Assembly: GCA_023212725.1 (NCBI GenBank)
Contig: JALBYF010000044.1
Coordinates: 62,001-126,000, forward strand
Direction: 5' to 3'
From: Tranzscheliella williamsii
Taxonomy: Eukaryota > Basidiomycota > Ustilaginomycetes > Ustilaginales > Ustilaginaceae
DNA: 64,000 nucleotides
The notes under the pieces were generated by a model, which saw only the letters and a list, made by a program, of their open reading frames with translations, made no database searches and was not told where the DNA came from. Positions 30,363-40,822 of the stretch are shown here, in pieces (within the stretch, counting starts at the first letter, position 1; every line of letters begins with the position of its first letter). The translations under genes and the position numbers were made by a program.

Positions 30363-31177
30363 CTCCGTCCAGCTGCACCTTGGCGTGACTGTTCAGATTC
30401 GGAATACAGCCTTGCGACCGAGCGCAGTCTGTCCAGTGTCCCGCAGCCAGGAGTGTCAGCAATGGAGGGAAAAGGTTGAATGATAGGATCGTAGGATGGC
30501 GAGTGGAGCGAGGACGTAGAGACCCTCGACCCGTCGCGCTGGCCGGCGATGTCTGTGGTATATGGGCCGAATGACGGCGTAGCGGTGATGGTGGCGAAGG
30601 TGAGGGAAGGGAAGGAGCGGAGCGAATGGCGAGGGATTGCGTGAGAGGCTGGCATCAAAGGGAAATTCGGAGTTGCGCATTTTGCAGCGGCCCGTGCCTC
30701 TCACCACAATGGAGCCGGTCCATACTCACACTTCCCAACCCTCCTTTCCTATGTCAGCAAGACACCTGTGGAACAAAGCTCAATGGCAAGCCTGAAGGGC
30801 CTTGCTGAAGCAACTCAGGACCCGCCTCAGAGCAGTTCGAGCCTAGAGTGCAACACACACATAGACGAGAGCCATCCGGCAGAGTGTAGACATGAAACTT
30901 TCAAATTCGATCTGGATATAGCACGACGTCGACCGGGAAGCTCAGATAACAGGGACCTCTTCTACAAGGTACAAAGGAACCCGACTCGACATCTGCCTTC
31001 ACTCTGACAGCAACTGCATGCTATGGCAGCACAAACCGAGCGACTTTGCTCTTTGCTTGTTCACTGTGTTGATCCTCTAAATTCGCACCAACTTAAAGGA
31101 CACAAGGTAGAGGACCAGAGGAAAGAGACGTCGACGTCCGAGAGAGTGGGATTTCTTCTGCCTATCACGCGCCTCTC
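30363..31177. other. Intergenic, AP-2 alpha promoter and 14-3-3 3' flank
   Basis: About 815 bases; the right part is the 14-3-3 3' UTR and the left part upstream of AP-2 alpha. No gene recognised. Confidence 0.4.
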
Positions 31178-32223
31178 TTAGGCAGCCTCGTCGCCCTTGG
31201 TCTCGCCGGCAGGTGCCTCAGCAGCGGCCTCGGTGGGCTTCTCGGAATCTTGCATGTCAGAGGTCCAGAGAGTAAGGTTGTCTCGAAGAAGCTGCATGAT
31301 AAGAGTCGAGTCCTTGTAGCTTTCTTCGGAGAGGGTGTCGAGCTCTGCGATGGCATCGTCGAAGGCCTGCTTGGCAAGGTGGCAGGCACGGTCGGGGCTG
31401 TTCAAGATCTCGTAGTAGAAGACGGAGAAGTTGAGGGCGAGACCAAGTCGGATGGGGTGGGTGGGGGGAAGCTCGGTAACGGCAACATCCGAAGCGGCCT
31501 TGTAGGCCTCGAGAGACTTGTCGGCGGAGTCCTTTCGCTTGTCGCCAGTGGCAAACTCGGCAAGGTATCGGTGGTAGTCTCCTTTCCTGCAAATTCATAG
31601 GATAGTAATAGGAAGGAAAAGGTTCGTATCAGTAGACGTTCGCTCCGAGCCGTTGATGCACTAGGGAAGAGAGGCGCGGGGGGGGGGGGGAATGCAACTT
31701 ACATCTTGTGGTAGAAGACCTTGCTCTCGCCAGAAGCAGCGGAAGGAATCAGGTGCTTGTCCAAGACGTCAAGGATGTCCTCGCAGATCTGGGCGAGCTC
31801 GGCCTCGATCTTCTCTCGGTAGGTCTTGATCATAGAGACCTGGGCTTCGTTGCCCTTGGACTCCTCCTTCTGCTCGATGGAGGAGACGATTCGCCAAGAG
31901 GCTCGTCGAGCACCGATGACGTTCTTGTAGGCGACCGAAAGGAGGTTTCGCTCCTCAACAGTGAGTTCCTGGTCAGAAGAAGCGACACGCTTCATGTTCT
32001 CGACCATTTCTGAGCAAGTAGAGAAAGACAAATCGCAGTTTGTGTGTCAGAAGAGCTGCTACTCATCGGCTTTCGGGCATCGCGCCATACCACCCCAACA
32101 ACTGGCCGAGCTGGCCGTTGTATGGGAGATAAGGACTCAAGGAGCAATGCACTTACCCTCATATCGCTCGGCCTGCTCAGCGAGCTTGGCGAGGTAGACA
32201 GAGTCTTCGCGAGATTCCGGCAT
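31178..32223 (-). CDS. BMH1: 14-3-3 protein
   Basis: Three coding exons: 32223-32157, 32009-31703 and 31586-31178; introns of 147 and 116 nt (gtaagt donors; ctcag and tgcag acceptors). The product is 260 aa. It begins [20 protein letters not shown], and later shows [60 protein letters not shown] and [18 protein letters not shown]: the nine-helix fold with the phosphopeptide-binding Lys, Arg and Tyr residues. The variable C-terminal tail is Glu/Ala-rich. It binds phosphoserine/threonine motifs in many signalling and cell-cycle partners. A C13 run lies in the second intron just inside the donor. A further intron probably splits the 5' leader. Confidence 0.95.
31678..31690. repeat. G13 homopolymer in 14-3-3 intron
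   Basis: Thirteen G on the plus strand (C13 in the transcript), within the second coding intron, beginning about a dozen bases after the gtaagt donor. Useful as a length-variable marker; no function claimed. Confidence 0.85.
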
Positions 32224-32250
32224 CGTGACGTTGGTGAACAGTGAGAGGGT

Positions 32251-32805
32251 CTGAAAAATTCAAAGAAAGTGAGCAGTCTAGTGAGTGAGTGGGAAAACAT
32301 AGTGACGAAGGTTTGTCAAACGTCAGCGATCCGATCAGGATAGAGGACCAGAGAGCATACAGCATGGGAAAACGGGTAGAGTGACGACGGCGGACGGCGG
32401 CGACTACACATCTCGCGCTGAGTCGTGCCAGTCCTGCGTTGTCGTAATGGGTCATGGTCGATGAAGATGCTGTGGCCGCTTCATTATCCGTTATCATCTG
32501 TCGGTGTTATACTGACACCGTTCGACGACATGACAAGAGGCTGCTGACGGCATGGCCATTGTGACGCCGCATCTCCTCCCCTTGCCAAAGCCAACGGCGC
32601 ATGATGATTGCCCCACTTGATTGCAACGGTTCGCAACGGAACAGCGCACCTCACTGCGGGAGTTGCCCCGACATGCAGCGAGAGTCGGCTTGACATGTCG
32701 ATGAAGAGGGGCACGGCACTCCCACGGAGCTGCAGAGCGACGTAGAGGCGTTTATAGTATGCGGAAGGGAGCGGGCGGAGGAGGGCGGATGCTTAGGCAA
32801 CTTAC
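32251..32805 (-). other. Probable 5' UTR intron of the 14-3-3 gene
   Basis: On the coding strand a perfect donor (GC|gtaagttg at 32805) and a strong acceptor (gaatttttcag ending at 32251) frame a 555-nt segment that ends 27 bases upstream of the ATG. It is far longer than the other introns in this window. Inference from splice signals; transcript data would settle it. Confidence 0.55.
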
Positions 32806-34325
32806 GCTAGACTGGCCTGGTAACGGGAAACAGTAGTTGGTGGTGATGAAGACGAGGCGAGGACGCGAAGTGTGTTGGTGGAAGGGAACACTAAGGCTGT
32901 TGATAACGAAAGAAGGAAGGTAACAACTCGACTAGACAACGGGGGAGGGCGGGCATGCGCTTTGCTTGCAAGGGGCAAAAATGGGAAGGGGCGAGGGAAC
33001 AGTGCGGAAAGGAGGCGATTGCGTGGTGCGCCAAAGTTCGTCAGCCAAGCCCGCCCAAGCCCAATCGGCCAGCTAAGGCCTGCCACCATTAGCAAGCCAT
33101 GCGTGAGTCGCGACGACGGAAGGGGCCAACTGCACTTCAACCCAGCTAATCGCTGACTCTCGTAATTCCATTTCCAAAACCGCCATTTGTATGTCTCCGG
33201 CTTGTTATGCACCGCTTGCGATCTTTCCCATGCGACGCGCATTTGACAATATTAAATTCAACACGTCGGTCCAAAGCGTATCAAAGACGAGCCATTTTGT
33301 ATCTACTCGGTGGTCTTTTTGCCAAGCAAGCGCGATGTCCGACTACAAACGCACAGCATTAACAAAAGCAAACGTAGTAAAGCTTACGCGGCGAAGCCCC
33401 AACAGATGCAGATTAGCTTTACTAGACCTGTATGTACAAGGTCTCTTTCCTGATCAACGGAAAACCGGCAGACGAACCGCGGCGCCTGCCATCTTTTAGC
33501 TGAGCGCTCTCTATCTCCCATAAGCCGATGACGGTGACGTGCCGGCCCAACCGACCATGCACCGCGGAGAACATCATGTATCTGTTGGTCCCCTTCTTGT
33601 TGGCCGGCTGGCCCTCTTCTTGTGGTCGGCCATCAGCGTGATCTGACCTTTGTGTAAAGTCGATCGGCTGGACGCCTGAGCGCATCTCCGCATGCTAGAG
33701 TCACGTTTCAAGCGCAGTGCGCTCATGTTCGTGATGACTACAAAGGGGCATTTGGTACCATGTCGCGTGCAAAGGCAGCGCGATGGATGCTTGCCCCGTG
33801 CGCACCACTCGCGAAACTCTGGCACCCACAAAGCAACCCCGATCGAAAACGCAGAGGTTGATCGCGTCTTCGCAACGCGACACAACACAAGCTCAGCGCC
33901 ATGCGGAATGTCCAAAAAAACCCTGAACCCACGTCCAGTCTTCGTGGAGAGAACCAAATCTCGTCGCACTTCACGCGCAAACTCAACCAAACCCGTCACA
34001 CTCGCACGAAAGTGTCATCCTCACATCGCTCTAACATGAAATTCTCCCATCGCCTCTAGGTGACCCACAGAGTCTGGCAGATGCTTTGAGAGGGTGGAAG
34101 ATCGACTTGGCGAGCTGAATCATTCAGGGCAAGCCAGTGGACTTCCGGCTGTAAAAAGCTGTACGCAAAAGAGTCGACACATGCCCAGCCGTGGTCCTGG
34201 GGTTATAGAACTATGTTTGCGCATGGCGAAACGATGCAGGTATTGAAGAGATGCAGGACAGGGTACAGTTTGGAGACACGAGGTCCATTATTGGCAATGA
34301 GCGTGGATATAGGTGCGCTACGCTT
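32806..34325. other. Gene-free region, 14-3-3 promoter side and Ran 3' flank
   Basis: About 1.5 kb. The left part should hold the 14-3-3 first exon and promoter (C/T-rich on the coding strand, 32880-33010). Short frames between 33400 and 34040 lie on both strands without protein-like character. No RNA gene or repeat recognised. Confidence 0.4.
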
Positions 34326-35089
34326 TTAGAGGTCTCCGTCGTCCTCGTCGGGGAGCGGTGCAGCGGCAGCCTTTGGAAGACGTAATGCAGACATGGAGAG
34401 ACAGGCGGAAACGTTAGTACATCTGCATGTTGAAACCAAAACTGCGAATCAGGGTGATGTCCATTAGGGTTGTTACTTACGGCCTGGAGCTCGGCGTTGT
34501 ACTGAGCCATGAGCTGCTCGTCCACCTGGACCTCGGGGGGAGCAAGGGCAGGAGCGGCGGCAAACTCGAGGGCGGGGTTGCCGACCAGCTTACGTGCGAG
34601 CCAGAGGAAAGGCTTCTCGAAGTTGTAGTTGGACTTGGCCGAGATTTCAAAGTACTGGAGGTTCTTCTTTCGGTGGAAGGTAACAGCTCCCGTCTTGACC
34701 TTTCGCTCCTTTACGTCGACCTTGTTGCCGCAGAGGACGATGGGGATGTTCTCGCAAACACGCTCAAGGTCTCGGTGCCAGTTGGGAACGTTCTTGTAGG
34801 TAATTCGGCTAGTGACATCAAACATGATGATACCGCACTGGCCCTGAATATAGTATCCATCACGGAGACCACCGAACTTTTCCTGTCCCGCAGTGTCCCA
34901 GACGTTGAAGCAGAGCGTTCCGAGGTTGGTGTGGAATTGAAGAGGGTGGACCTCGACACCGAGGGTGGCAATGTACTTCTTCTCGAACTCGCCAGTCAAG
35001 TGTCGCTTGACAAAGGTGGTCTTTCCGGTACCACCGTCGCCGACAAGGACGAGTTTGAAGTTGGGAATTTTGCTCTGATCGGCGGACAT
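34326..35089 (-). CDS. GSP1: Ran GTPase (Gsp1/Spi1)
   Basis: Two exons, 35089-34481 and 34370-34326, with a 110-nt intron (gtaagt donor; the acceptor ends ccaaag). The product is 217 aa starting [20 protein letters not shown]. All G motifs are intact: GDGGTGKT at 17-24, DTAGQ at 65-69, NKVD at 122-125 and SAK at 150-152. The short second exon encodes only the C-terminal acidic switch [14 protein letters not shown], which is typical of Ran. It drives nuclear import and export and spindle assembly through its GTP/GDP gradient. It is head-to-head with RPA43, about 530 bases apart. Confidence 0.97.
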
Positions 35090-35623
35090 GACGGCGACAA
35101 TGACGACAATCGATTGAAAGGATGGTGAAGGGGGAAGCACAAGGAGGATCGGTTGCCATCTAAACAAATGACAGGGAAATTTTTACGAGGGCGGTGGCTG
35201 GCGCTCAATGCTACTGATGCCAACGCAATCAAACTTTCTCTGTCAGGCGATGAGCATCTAACTCGCGGACCGAGTTTCCACGATCGAATAAATTGAAAGG
35301 CATTCGGAACCGCCTTACTCAGCGCGCAAACCAATGCGAAATATTCTTTGGTGGAACGTTTTTGCGAAACCAAAGGCTCGATCGATTTGAATGATCCGAC
35401 CTTGGCTGTGATTCTTCCAGATCGGGCTGATCTCGATCCTTCCGAGTGCAATCCGTCTTCCGAGTTTGTGGAGAAAAAATTTCCTGGTAGAAGTCAGGTT
35501 GCATGCGTGCTCTTCGCAGTTTGGCTAGTGTTGCACAAGTAGGCGAAGGTACCCTACGTTACCAAAGCAGACAGCTCTTCTCCATTGTGCGCTGCCAAGG
35601 TCCACGCTGCATTATCGCATATC
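35090..35623. promoter_or_regulatory. Divergent promoter region, Ran / RPA43
   Basis: 534 bases between opposite start codons of two growth-related genes; it must hold both promoters. No specific site can be assigned. Confidence 0.45.
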
Positions 35624-36706
35624 ATGTCGAAGGATAAGAAGGTCAAGGAGACCAAGAGCAAGAGGCGAGAGTCGACGGGCGGTTCTGGATCCCACAAGAG
35701 CAAGAGCGGCCGCCATGCTGACGTACTGGAAAACGTCAACCTGACGCTTCCTGATCCATCCGATCGAGCGTCGTCCAGCGCATCTTCGCTGAAGGCATCC
35801 TCGGCCTTTGAGACGATGTACCCCGTCCTCAACCTCCCGATACCACCAGTGTGGTCCAGCGACCCGTACGCGGCGTTTTCAGATCTTATGGATACGCTCG
35901 TGATGCGCTACGTGCCCCAGCTATCTGGTGTCCTCATCACTCACACACCAACAAGGTTTTTGCAGGATACGGCGGTCTTTTCCGCAGACTCTGCATTTGC
36001 GACCGCCTCTGTTGGTTTCGAATGCGTCGTCTGGAGGCCGAAGATTGGGCAGGTGCTAGAAGGGACGATCTGCCTGTCGTCTCCCTCGCATGTTTCGATG
36101 CTCCTCTATGGCATTTTCAACGCCTCGATTCCCGCGTCGCATCTGCCGGAAGAGGAGTGGGAGTTCATTGTCGATGAGGGCGATGCTTCCGGCTCACACC
36201 AGGACCAGGGGATGGGGCATTGGCGGAGGAGATCAGACGGGTCGAAGCTCGGCGGTCAGGACGGCAAGCTGCCATTCACGGTGATCAGTATGACGATTGC
36301 CAACCATATGCTATCGCTGCATGGCTCGCTTCTCAAGGAGCCATTTACGGGACCAGCACCGACCTTTGATCGATCCTATCTCAAGAAGAGCCTCTTGCCC
36401 ACCCAGGCTTTCGGCCTTGGCTCGACACCAGCTCCGCAAACCGCAGAACCGATCGACGAGGACCTTCCTGCCGCCCCAAGACGGGTGCGCTGGCAGGACG
36501 AGGATGAGGATGAGAACGGCAGTGAAGACGATAGCAGCTCGGAGAGCGAGCAAGAAAGCGGAAAGGCAGCTGTCCTCGCCGGATCCAAGGTTTCGAGCCG
36601 AGCAGTGTCAAAGCGCAAGTCGCTTTCGGATCTGGACGCCCAAGACGCTGACGGAGCGGATGCGGAAGCCAAGAAGCGAGACAAGAAGCGCCGAAAAGAA
36701 GCATGA
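35624..36706 (+). CDS. RPA43: RNA polymerase I subunit RPA43
   Basis: Intronless, 360 aa from the ATG at 35624. A basic, Ser-rich N-terminus of about 55 residues precedes the tip domain (YPVLNLPIPPVWSSDPYAAF, then LMDTLVMRYVPQLSGVLI). The OB-type domain follows (FECVVWRPKIGQVLEGTI, SPSHVSMLLYGIFNASIPAS, EEEWEFIVDEG), the usual Rpb7/Rpa43 pair. The C-terminus is acidic then Lys/Arg-rich (AKKRDKKRRKEA), as in other Rpa43 proteins. With Rpa14 it forms the Pol I stalk, the docking site for Rrn3, which is also encoded in this window. Confidence 0.87.
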   Translation: MSKDKKVKETKSKRRESTGGSGSHKSKSGRHADVLENVNLTLPDPSDRASSSASSLKASSAFETMYPVLNLPIPPVWSSDPYAAFSDLMDTLVMRYVPQLSGVLITHTPTRFLQDTAVFSADSAFATASVGFECVVWRPKIGQVLEGTICLSSPSHVSMLLYGIFNASIPASHLPEEEWEFIVDEGDASGSHQDQGMGHWRRRSDGSKLGGQDGKLPFTVISMTIANHMLSLHGSLLKEPFTGPAPTFDRSYLKKSLLPTQAFGLGSTPAPQTAEPIDEDLPAAPRRVRWQDEDEDENGSEDDSSSESEQESGKAAVLAGSKVSSRAVSKRKSLSDLDAQDADGADAEAKKRDKKRRKEA

Positions 36707-37183
36707 TGGTCCACCTTTCTCATTTGCTCCCTTGTAACATAGCATTTCTCTATCCACCACAGTTGCGGCTGTTGTCAGAGCGCAGCCATACCCAGCACTC
36801 TTCGCGCGGATTTTCAATGCGAGGCAGCGTACAGACGAAATCATAGCCATTGTCGATCGCAGCTTGGCATTGCAGCGGACGAGATCCGACATGGTTGACG
36901 ATGGCAATCGTCCTACAGTAAGGCAGCGAGTCGACGACAGGCATGACGAGGGAGACGCACCACCGAGCTGGTCGGGAAAGGAATTGGCCGGATTTTGACC
37001 GTTGGCCGCTCAAGCGACGCGTCATTTGCGGTCAAAAGTGCGGCGACTGGCTGTGTTTGTCAGTTCGACTCAGCCAAGTGGGCCCGTCTTGAATCTGTAT
37101 CGACCAGTGGCTCGTCCCTTCTTCCACTTCTGTCAACAGCACCGACACTTTTGCTTGCACTGCTTGCAACTATTCCTAGAAGC
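36707..37183. other. Intergenic between RPA43 and DDI1
   Basis: About 480 bases: RPA43 3' flank, then DDI1 promoter and leader. Nothing else recognised. Confidence 0.4.
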
Positions 37184-38662
37184 ATGATTACCGTGATCAC
37201 AGAGGACGACCGCACATTTCCTGTCGATGTCGATGTCACGATCGAGGTGGAGAACTTGAAAGCGTTGCTGGAAGCCGACTCGTCTATCGCTGCCGAGGAC
37301 CAAGTGTTGTTGTTTCGCGGTCAGGTACTCTCCGATGCCAAGGCAACACTCTCAAGTCTTGGCGTACAGAATGATGACCTGCTGGTGTTGAGAGATGGGC
37401 GTCGCAGCCAGCCCTCAGCGGGGATGTCAGCGCCTGCTAACAATGCACCCTCCGAAGCACAAGCGGCGGAGCAGATTCGTCAACAAATCCTTTCAGACCC
37501 CACGGCTCTGTCGATGCTCAGGACCAACAACCCCGAGATGGCAGAAGCGGTGCAGAACTCACCTTTGCGGTTCTTGGAGCTTATCAAGGCGCAGCGTGAC
37601 AGAATGCAGGCGTCCGGTCCGTCGGCTGCTGGCGCTGGCGGCGGAGCGGGCGGGGATGAATTTGACATTGAGGCGCAGCGGAGGATCGAAGAGGCGATCC
37701 GGCAAGAGCGCGTGCTAGAGAACCTGGAGCATGCTATGGAATATTCGCCCGAGTCTTTCGGCAGGGTTACCATGCTCTATGTCGACTGCAAGGTCAATGG
37801 TACGGATGTCAAAGCCTTTGTCGATTCCGGCGCGCAAGCTACCATCATGTCGCCGGAGTGCGCTGAGAAGTGCGGCATCATGCGCTTGTTAGATACTCGA
37901 TTCGCGGGCATCGCAAGGGGCGTTGGGACCGCCAAGATCCTGGGTCGAGTGCACTCAACACAGCTGCAGCTCGGCAAGGAGATCTTTCTGCCCTGTTCCT
38001 TCACCATCATGGAGGGCAAGGGTGTGGATATGCTGTTTGGCCTAGACATGCTCAAGAGATATCAGGCCACCATCGATCTGAGCAAGAATGCGCTTGTCAT
38101 CAACGGGAGCAGCATCCGGTTTCTGGACGAGCACGAGCTTCCTTCCGAGGCGAGCGCAGAGTACGAACTCGACGACCAGGGCAATCCCCGAGCAGTGACC
38201 AAGACTTCGGGAGAACCTGCAGGTCCGTCAGCGCTAGGAGCTGCCAGCGCCAACGCTAACGCCGCTGCGGCTTCGCATGCCGCGAACGCCTCCAGGTTCC
38301 CGGGCGCTGGGAACCAGCTTGCTTCTCATCCGCCTGCCGCGAGTGGAGCGGCCAATAAGGACCACTATGACAGTCACGGCTGGAGCTTCTCCCATGCCCA
38401 TTCGGCGCCAGCGGCATCCATCTCGACATCGTCCACAGGCGCATCGTCAGCAGCACAGCAACGCGCTTTACCAGAGCCTTCCACGGCGGCTCCCCTTTCA
38501 GCGCCCGCGCCTGCGGCCGCTAGCGGCGCCGGGTCTAGATGGCCCGATTCTGCCATCCTATCCCTCACAGACCTGGGTGCCAGCCGGGAACAGGCAATCG
38601 GCTTCTTGGATGCTGCTAACGGCAATGTCGAGATAGCTGCCAGCTTGCTGTTCCAGCAGTAG
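37184..38662 (+). CDS. DDI1: Ddi1 ubiquitin-shuttle aspartic protease
   Basis: Intronless, 492 aa from the ATG at 37184. An N-terminal ubiquitin-like domain (about 1-75) precedes a helical region (PEMAEAVQNSPLRFLELIKA). The retroviral-protease-like domain carries the catalytic motif FVDSGAQATIMS with Asp214, followed by GVGTAKILGRVHSTQLQLG and MLFGLDMLKRYQATIDLSKN. A Ser/Ala-rich linker leads to a C-terminal UBA domain (ILSLTDLGASREQAIGFLDA). Full UBL-RVP-UBA architecture means it can bind the proteasome and ubiquitinated substrates and probably cleave them. It converges on TIM50 with 216 bases between stops. Confidence 0.95.
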   Translation: MITVITEDDRTFPVDVDVTIEVENLKALLEADSSIAAEDQVLLFRGQVLSDAKATLSSLGVQNDDLLVLRDGRRSQPSAGMSAPANNAPSEAQAAEQIRQQILSDPTALSMLRTNNPEMAEAVQNSPLRFLELIKAQRDRMQASGPSAAGAGGGAGGDEFDIEAQRRIEEAIRQERVLENLEHAMEYSPESFGRVTMLYVDCKVNGTDVKAFVDSGAQATIMSPECAEKCGIMRLLDTRFAGIARGVGTAKILGRVHSTQLQLGKEIFLPCSFTIMEGKGVDMLFGLDMLKRYQATIDLSKNALVINGSSIRFLDEHELPSEASAEYELDDQGNPRAVTKTSGEPAGPSALGAASANANAAAASHAANASRFPGAGNQLASHPPAASGAANKDHYDSHGWSFSHAHSAPAASISTSSTGASSAAQQRALPEPSTAAPLSAPAPAAASGAGSRWPDSAILSLTDLGASREQAIGFLDAANGNVEIAASLLFQQ

Positions 38663-38878
38663 ATGGACCTTCTCATGCGCCCGTAACGCAATACCACGGA
38701 ACGGATCTCGCCCAGCGCGATTCCTATATCCTGTCTGTGCGACTGCCTCCGGATAAAGCGACGTGTGACGTGTCGCAGCAGATCGGGTCGGCACGAACTG
38801 ACGGTGAGTGATGGATGGCTACAGGATGCGTACAGGGTGGCACGGTGCGCGGGGTGCGGGGTGCGTGCGTGCGAGGGG

Positions 38879-40381
38879 CTATGCTTTGGGTGGCTCGGGC
38901 TGGGTGCCGGGGGCGGCTGGGTTCATGCCGCCGGTGAACCAGCCCCAGGCGTTGATCTTCATGTCGCGGATCTGGCGTTCCTGCTCCTCCTTTGCCTGTT
39001 TGCGGAGGGTTTCGCCGTTCTCCTTCCAGTACTTCTGGTCTTCGAGGTAGGCTTGGAGGAAGCGGTCGCGCTCGAGGTCGTACATGGTCTTGTCGGCGGG
39101 CATGCCCGCGGTAGGCGAGCGGCTGACACTGCCAAAGAGACTGCCAAACTTGCCGAGGCGCTCCGCGCGTGCCTTGTTCTCGGCGAGCTCGCGGTCGCGA
39201 ATGGCGCGCGCGCGCTGAGCATGCTCGGTGGGGATGTGCGTGCCCTGGTACGCCTTGATCGTCGTCCGCACATCGTCAATGTTGTAGATGCCAATCGCCT
39301 CGAACCACGGGATCATCCCCACCAGCTCGCGGTCGTCCTTGTCGCCGTGCCACGGCTTGATCACAACACCGTTCTCCGGATGCAGCGCGAACGAGTCTGG
39401 CCTGGTATCCAGCACAACCACCTTGGACAAGTCTCGGTTGAGATGATTGAGATCCTTGACCGGCTTGCCGTCAACGGTTCGGCAGCTCTCCTTGAAGAGC
39501 GTGTAGGCAATGTAGCGACGGTCGGGATCGAGCTTCTCGACGATAGGCCCAGCGGTGAAGTAGGGCTGAGTAGTAAAGAGGACAATCTCGTAGAACTGCG
39601 ACAGGTAGCCGAGGAAATAGTCCAGACCTGGTCGCTTGGCCGTCCTCCAACCATGCTCTCTGGACCACTCGCTGTGGACAAGCAGCTCGTCGAGATCGAC
39701 GACCAGAGTAAAAGGCCGCGAGTATGGGAATGGCAAAGGGTCGGGCAGAAGCTGGTCGAAGACGGGCTTGTTCAAGTCCTCGTACATGGCGCTGAAACGC
39801 AGCTTCATCCGCCCAAACAGGTCGTCCTTGCCAGGCTGGTCCTTGAAGCGCTCTGCTTCCTTCTCGTTGTCCCAAGGCCGGCCGAGGTGGTAAGCGCCGA
39901 AGCCCGTACCGGCGAGAGCGAGAATGCCGAGCATCCGCACTCTGTTCTGGCGCTTCTTCTCAATGGACGACATGGAACGAGCGCCGGTTTTGGCTTTGGC
40001 GCCAGTCGTACCCGCGCCGCTTCCATCCTTGGAGGCTCTCTCCTCTGCTTCGATCAGTTGTGCCGCAAAGGGCGTCGCAGATGTGTCGACATCGAATAGC
40101 GAAGAACTCTTTCGGTCGGAGATCTCTGGCTCGGACGGAGCGGAGGCCGGCTGCGACGAAGCTGCGGGTGTGGACGCTCGAGACGCACCAGCAGGTGGCG
40201 TCGAGGAGGATGCAGATGGCGACGATGGCGACGATGGCCCTGATGATGACGAAGGAGGCGGCGTAGCCAGGAATCGAACGGCCGCTGGAATCGCTGGTGC
40301 GTCGGCGGCAGCGACGCGTGGAGCTGCGATGGTCCTGGAGGCCACTCGTAGCGTCTGCCGGGCTACAATGCTGAGAGGCAT
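38879..40381 (-). CDS. TIM50: TIM23 complex subunit Tim50
   Basis: Intronless, 500 aa from the ATG at 40381. The N-terminus ([20 protein letters not shown]) is a basic amphipathic mitochondrial presequence. A Ser/Pro-rich stretch follows, then a single TM segment near 180 ([18 protein letters not shown]) and the FCP1/NIF-like intermembrane-space domain: [57 protein letters not shown] and [20 protein letters not shown]. Tim50 receives presequence proteins from the outer membrane and keeps the TIM23 channel closed when idle. The DLDE motif lacks the second-step residue of true phosphatases, as usual for Tim50. A long C-terminal charged helix region ends the protein. Confidence 0.94.
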   Translation of the reverse strand: MPLSIVARQTLRVASRTIAAPRVAAADAPAIPAAVRFLATPPPSSSSGPSSPSSPSASSSTPPAGASRASTPAASSQPASAPSEPEISDRKSSSLFDVDTSATPFAAQLIEAEERASKDGSGAGTTGAKAKTGARSMSSIEKKRQNRVRMLGILALAGTGFGAYHLGRPWDNEKEAERFKDQPGKDDLFGRMKLRFSAMYEDLNKPVFDQLLPDPLPFPYSRPFTLVVDLDELLVHSEWSREHGWRTAKRPGLDYFLGYLSQFYEIVLFTTQPYFTAGPIVEKLDPDRRYIAYTLFKESCRTVDGKPVKDLNHLNRDLSKVVVLDTRPDSFALHPENGVVIKPWHGDKDDRELVGMIPWFEAIGIYNIDDVRTTIKAYQGTHIPTEHAQRARAIRDRELAENKARAERLGKFGSLFGSVSRSPTAGMPADKTMYDLERDRFLQAYLEDQKYWKENGETLRKQAKEEQERQIRDMKINAWGWFTGGMNPAAPGTQPEPPKA

Positions 40382-40822
40382 ATTGCTTGACTGTTTTGCT
40401 GCTGCGTCAGGAGTGACGACTAGGCAGACGTGCAGCAAGGTTGGGGTGTGATGTAAAGAGGTCCAATGCGGTGATCAGTCGTGGGAGAGATTGCCTTCCC
40501 AACATCACCTTGGCTCCACTCGCTCCGCATCGCCTCGAGCAGGTCGATGATGCGAGAAGAATCCGAAAAAATTCATAATTGCCCAGTTGTTAAGAGTCTC
40601 AAAGTCAAAAAGCACAAATTCCGATCCAGGCTCAGCTAAGATCGGAGAAGTTTCATTCAATCGACGAGGCAAAGGTCAGAGTGGCATGGTGGAGAAGGAA
40701 TGAATGAATGAGATTCTTCCTTCTTCTACATTTGATATCCAACAGCGCGGGCGATCCGATGCTTGACCGACTAGGCTTGACATCGAACTGTGACTGTATC
40801 GTGGTAGTTTACGGACGTTTAG
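40382..40822. promoter_or_regulatory. Divergent promoter region, TIM50 / EFM7-like
   Basis: About 440 bases between opposite starts, AT-rich near 40560-40620. Specific sites not assignable. Confidence 0.4.

Noticed and set aside
38765..40099. 444-codon plus-strand frame opposite TIM50
   Set aside because: It is the antisense shadow of the TIM50 coding frame, a common artefact of GC-rich third positions. It has no recognisable domain.
40260..40290. B-box-like GTTCGATTCC on the minus strand
   Set aside because: It lies inside the TIM50 coding frame, and there is no A box or stem around it.
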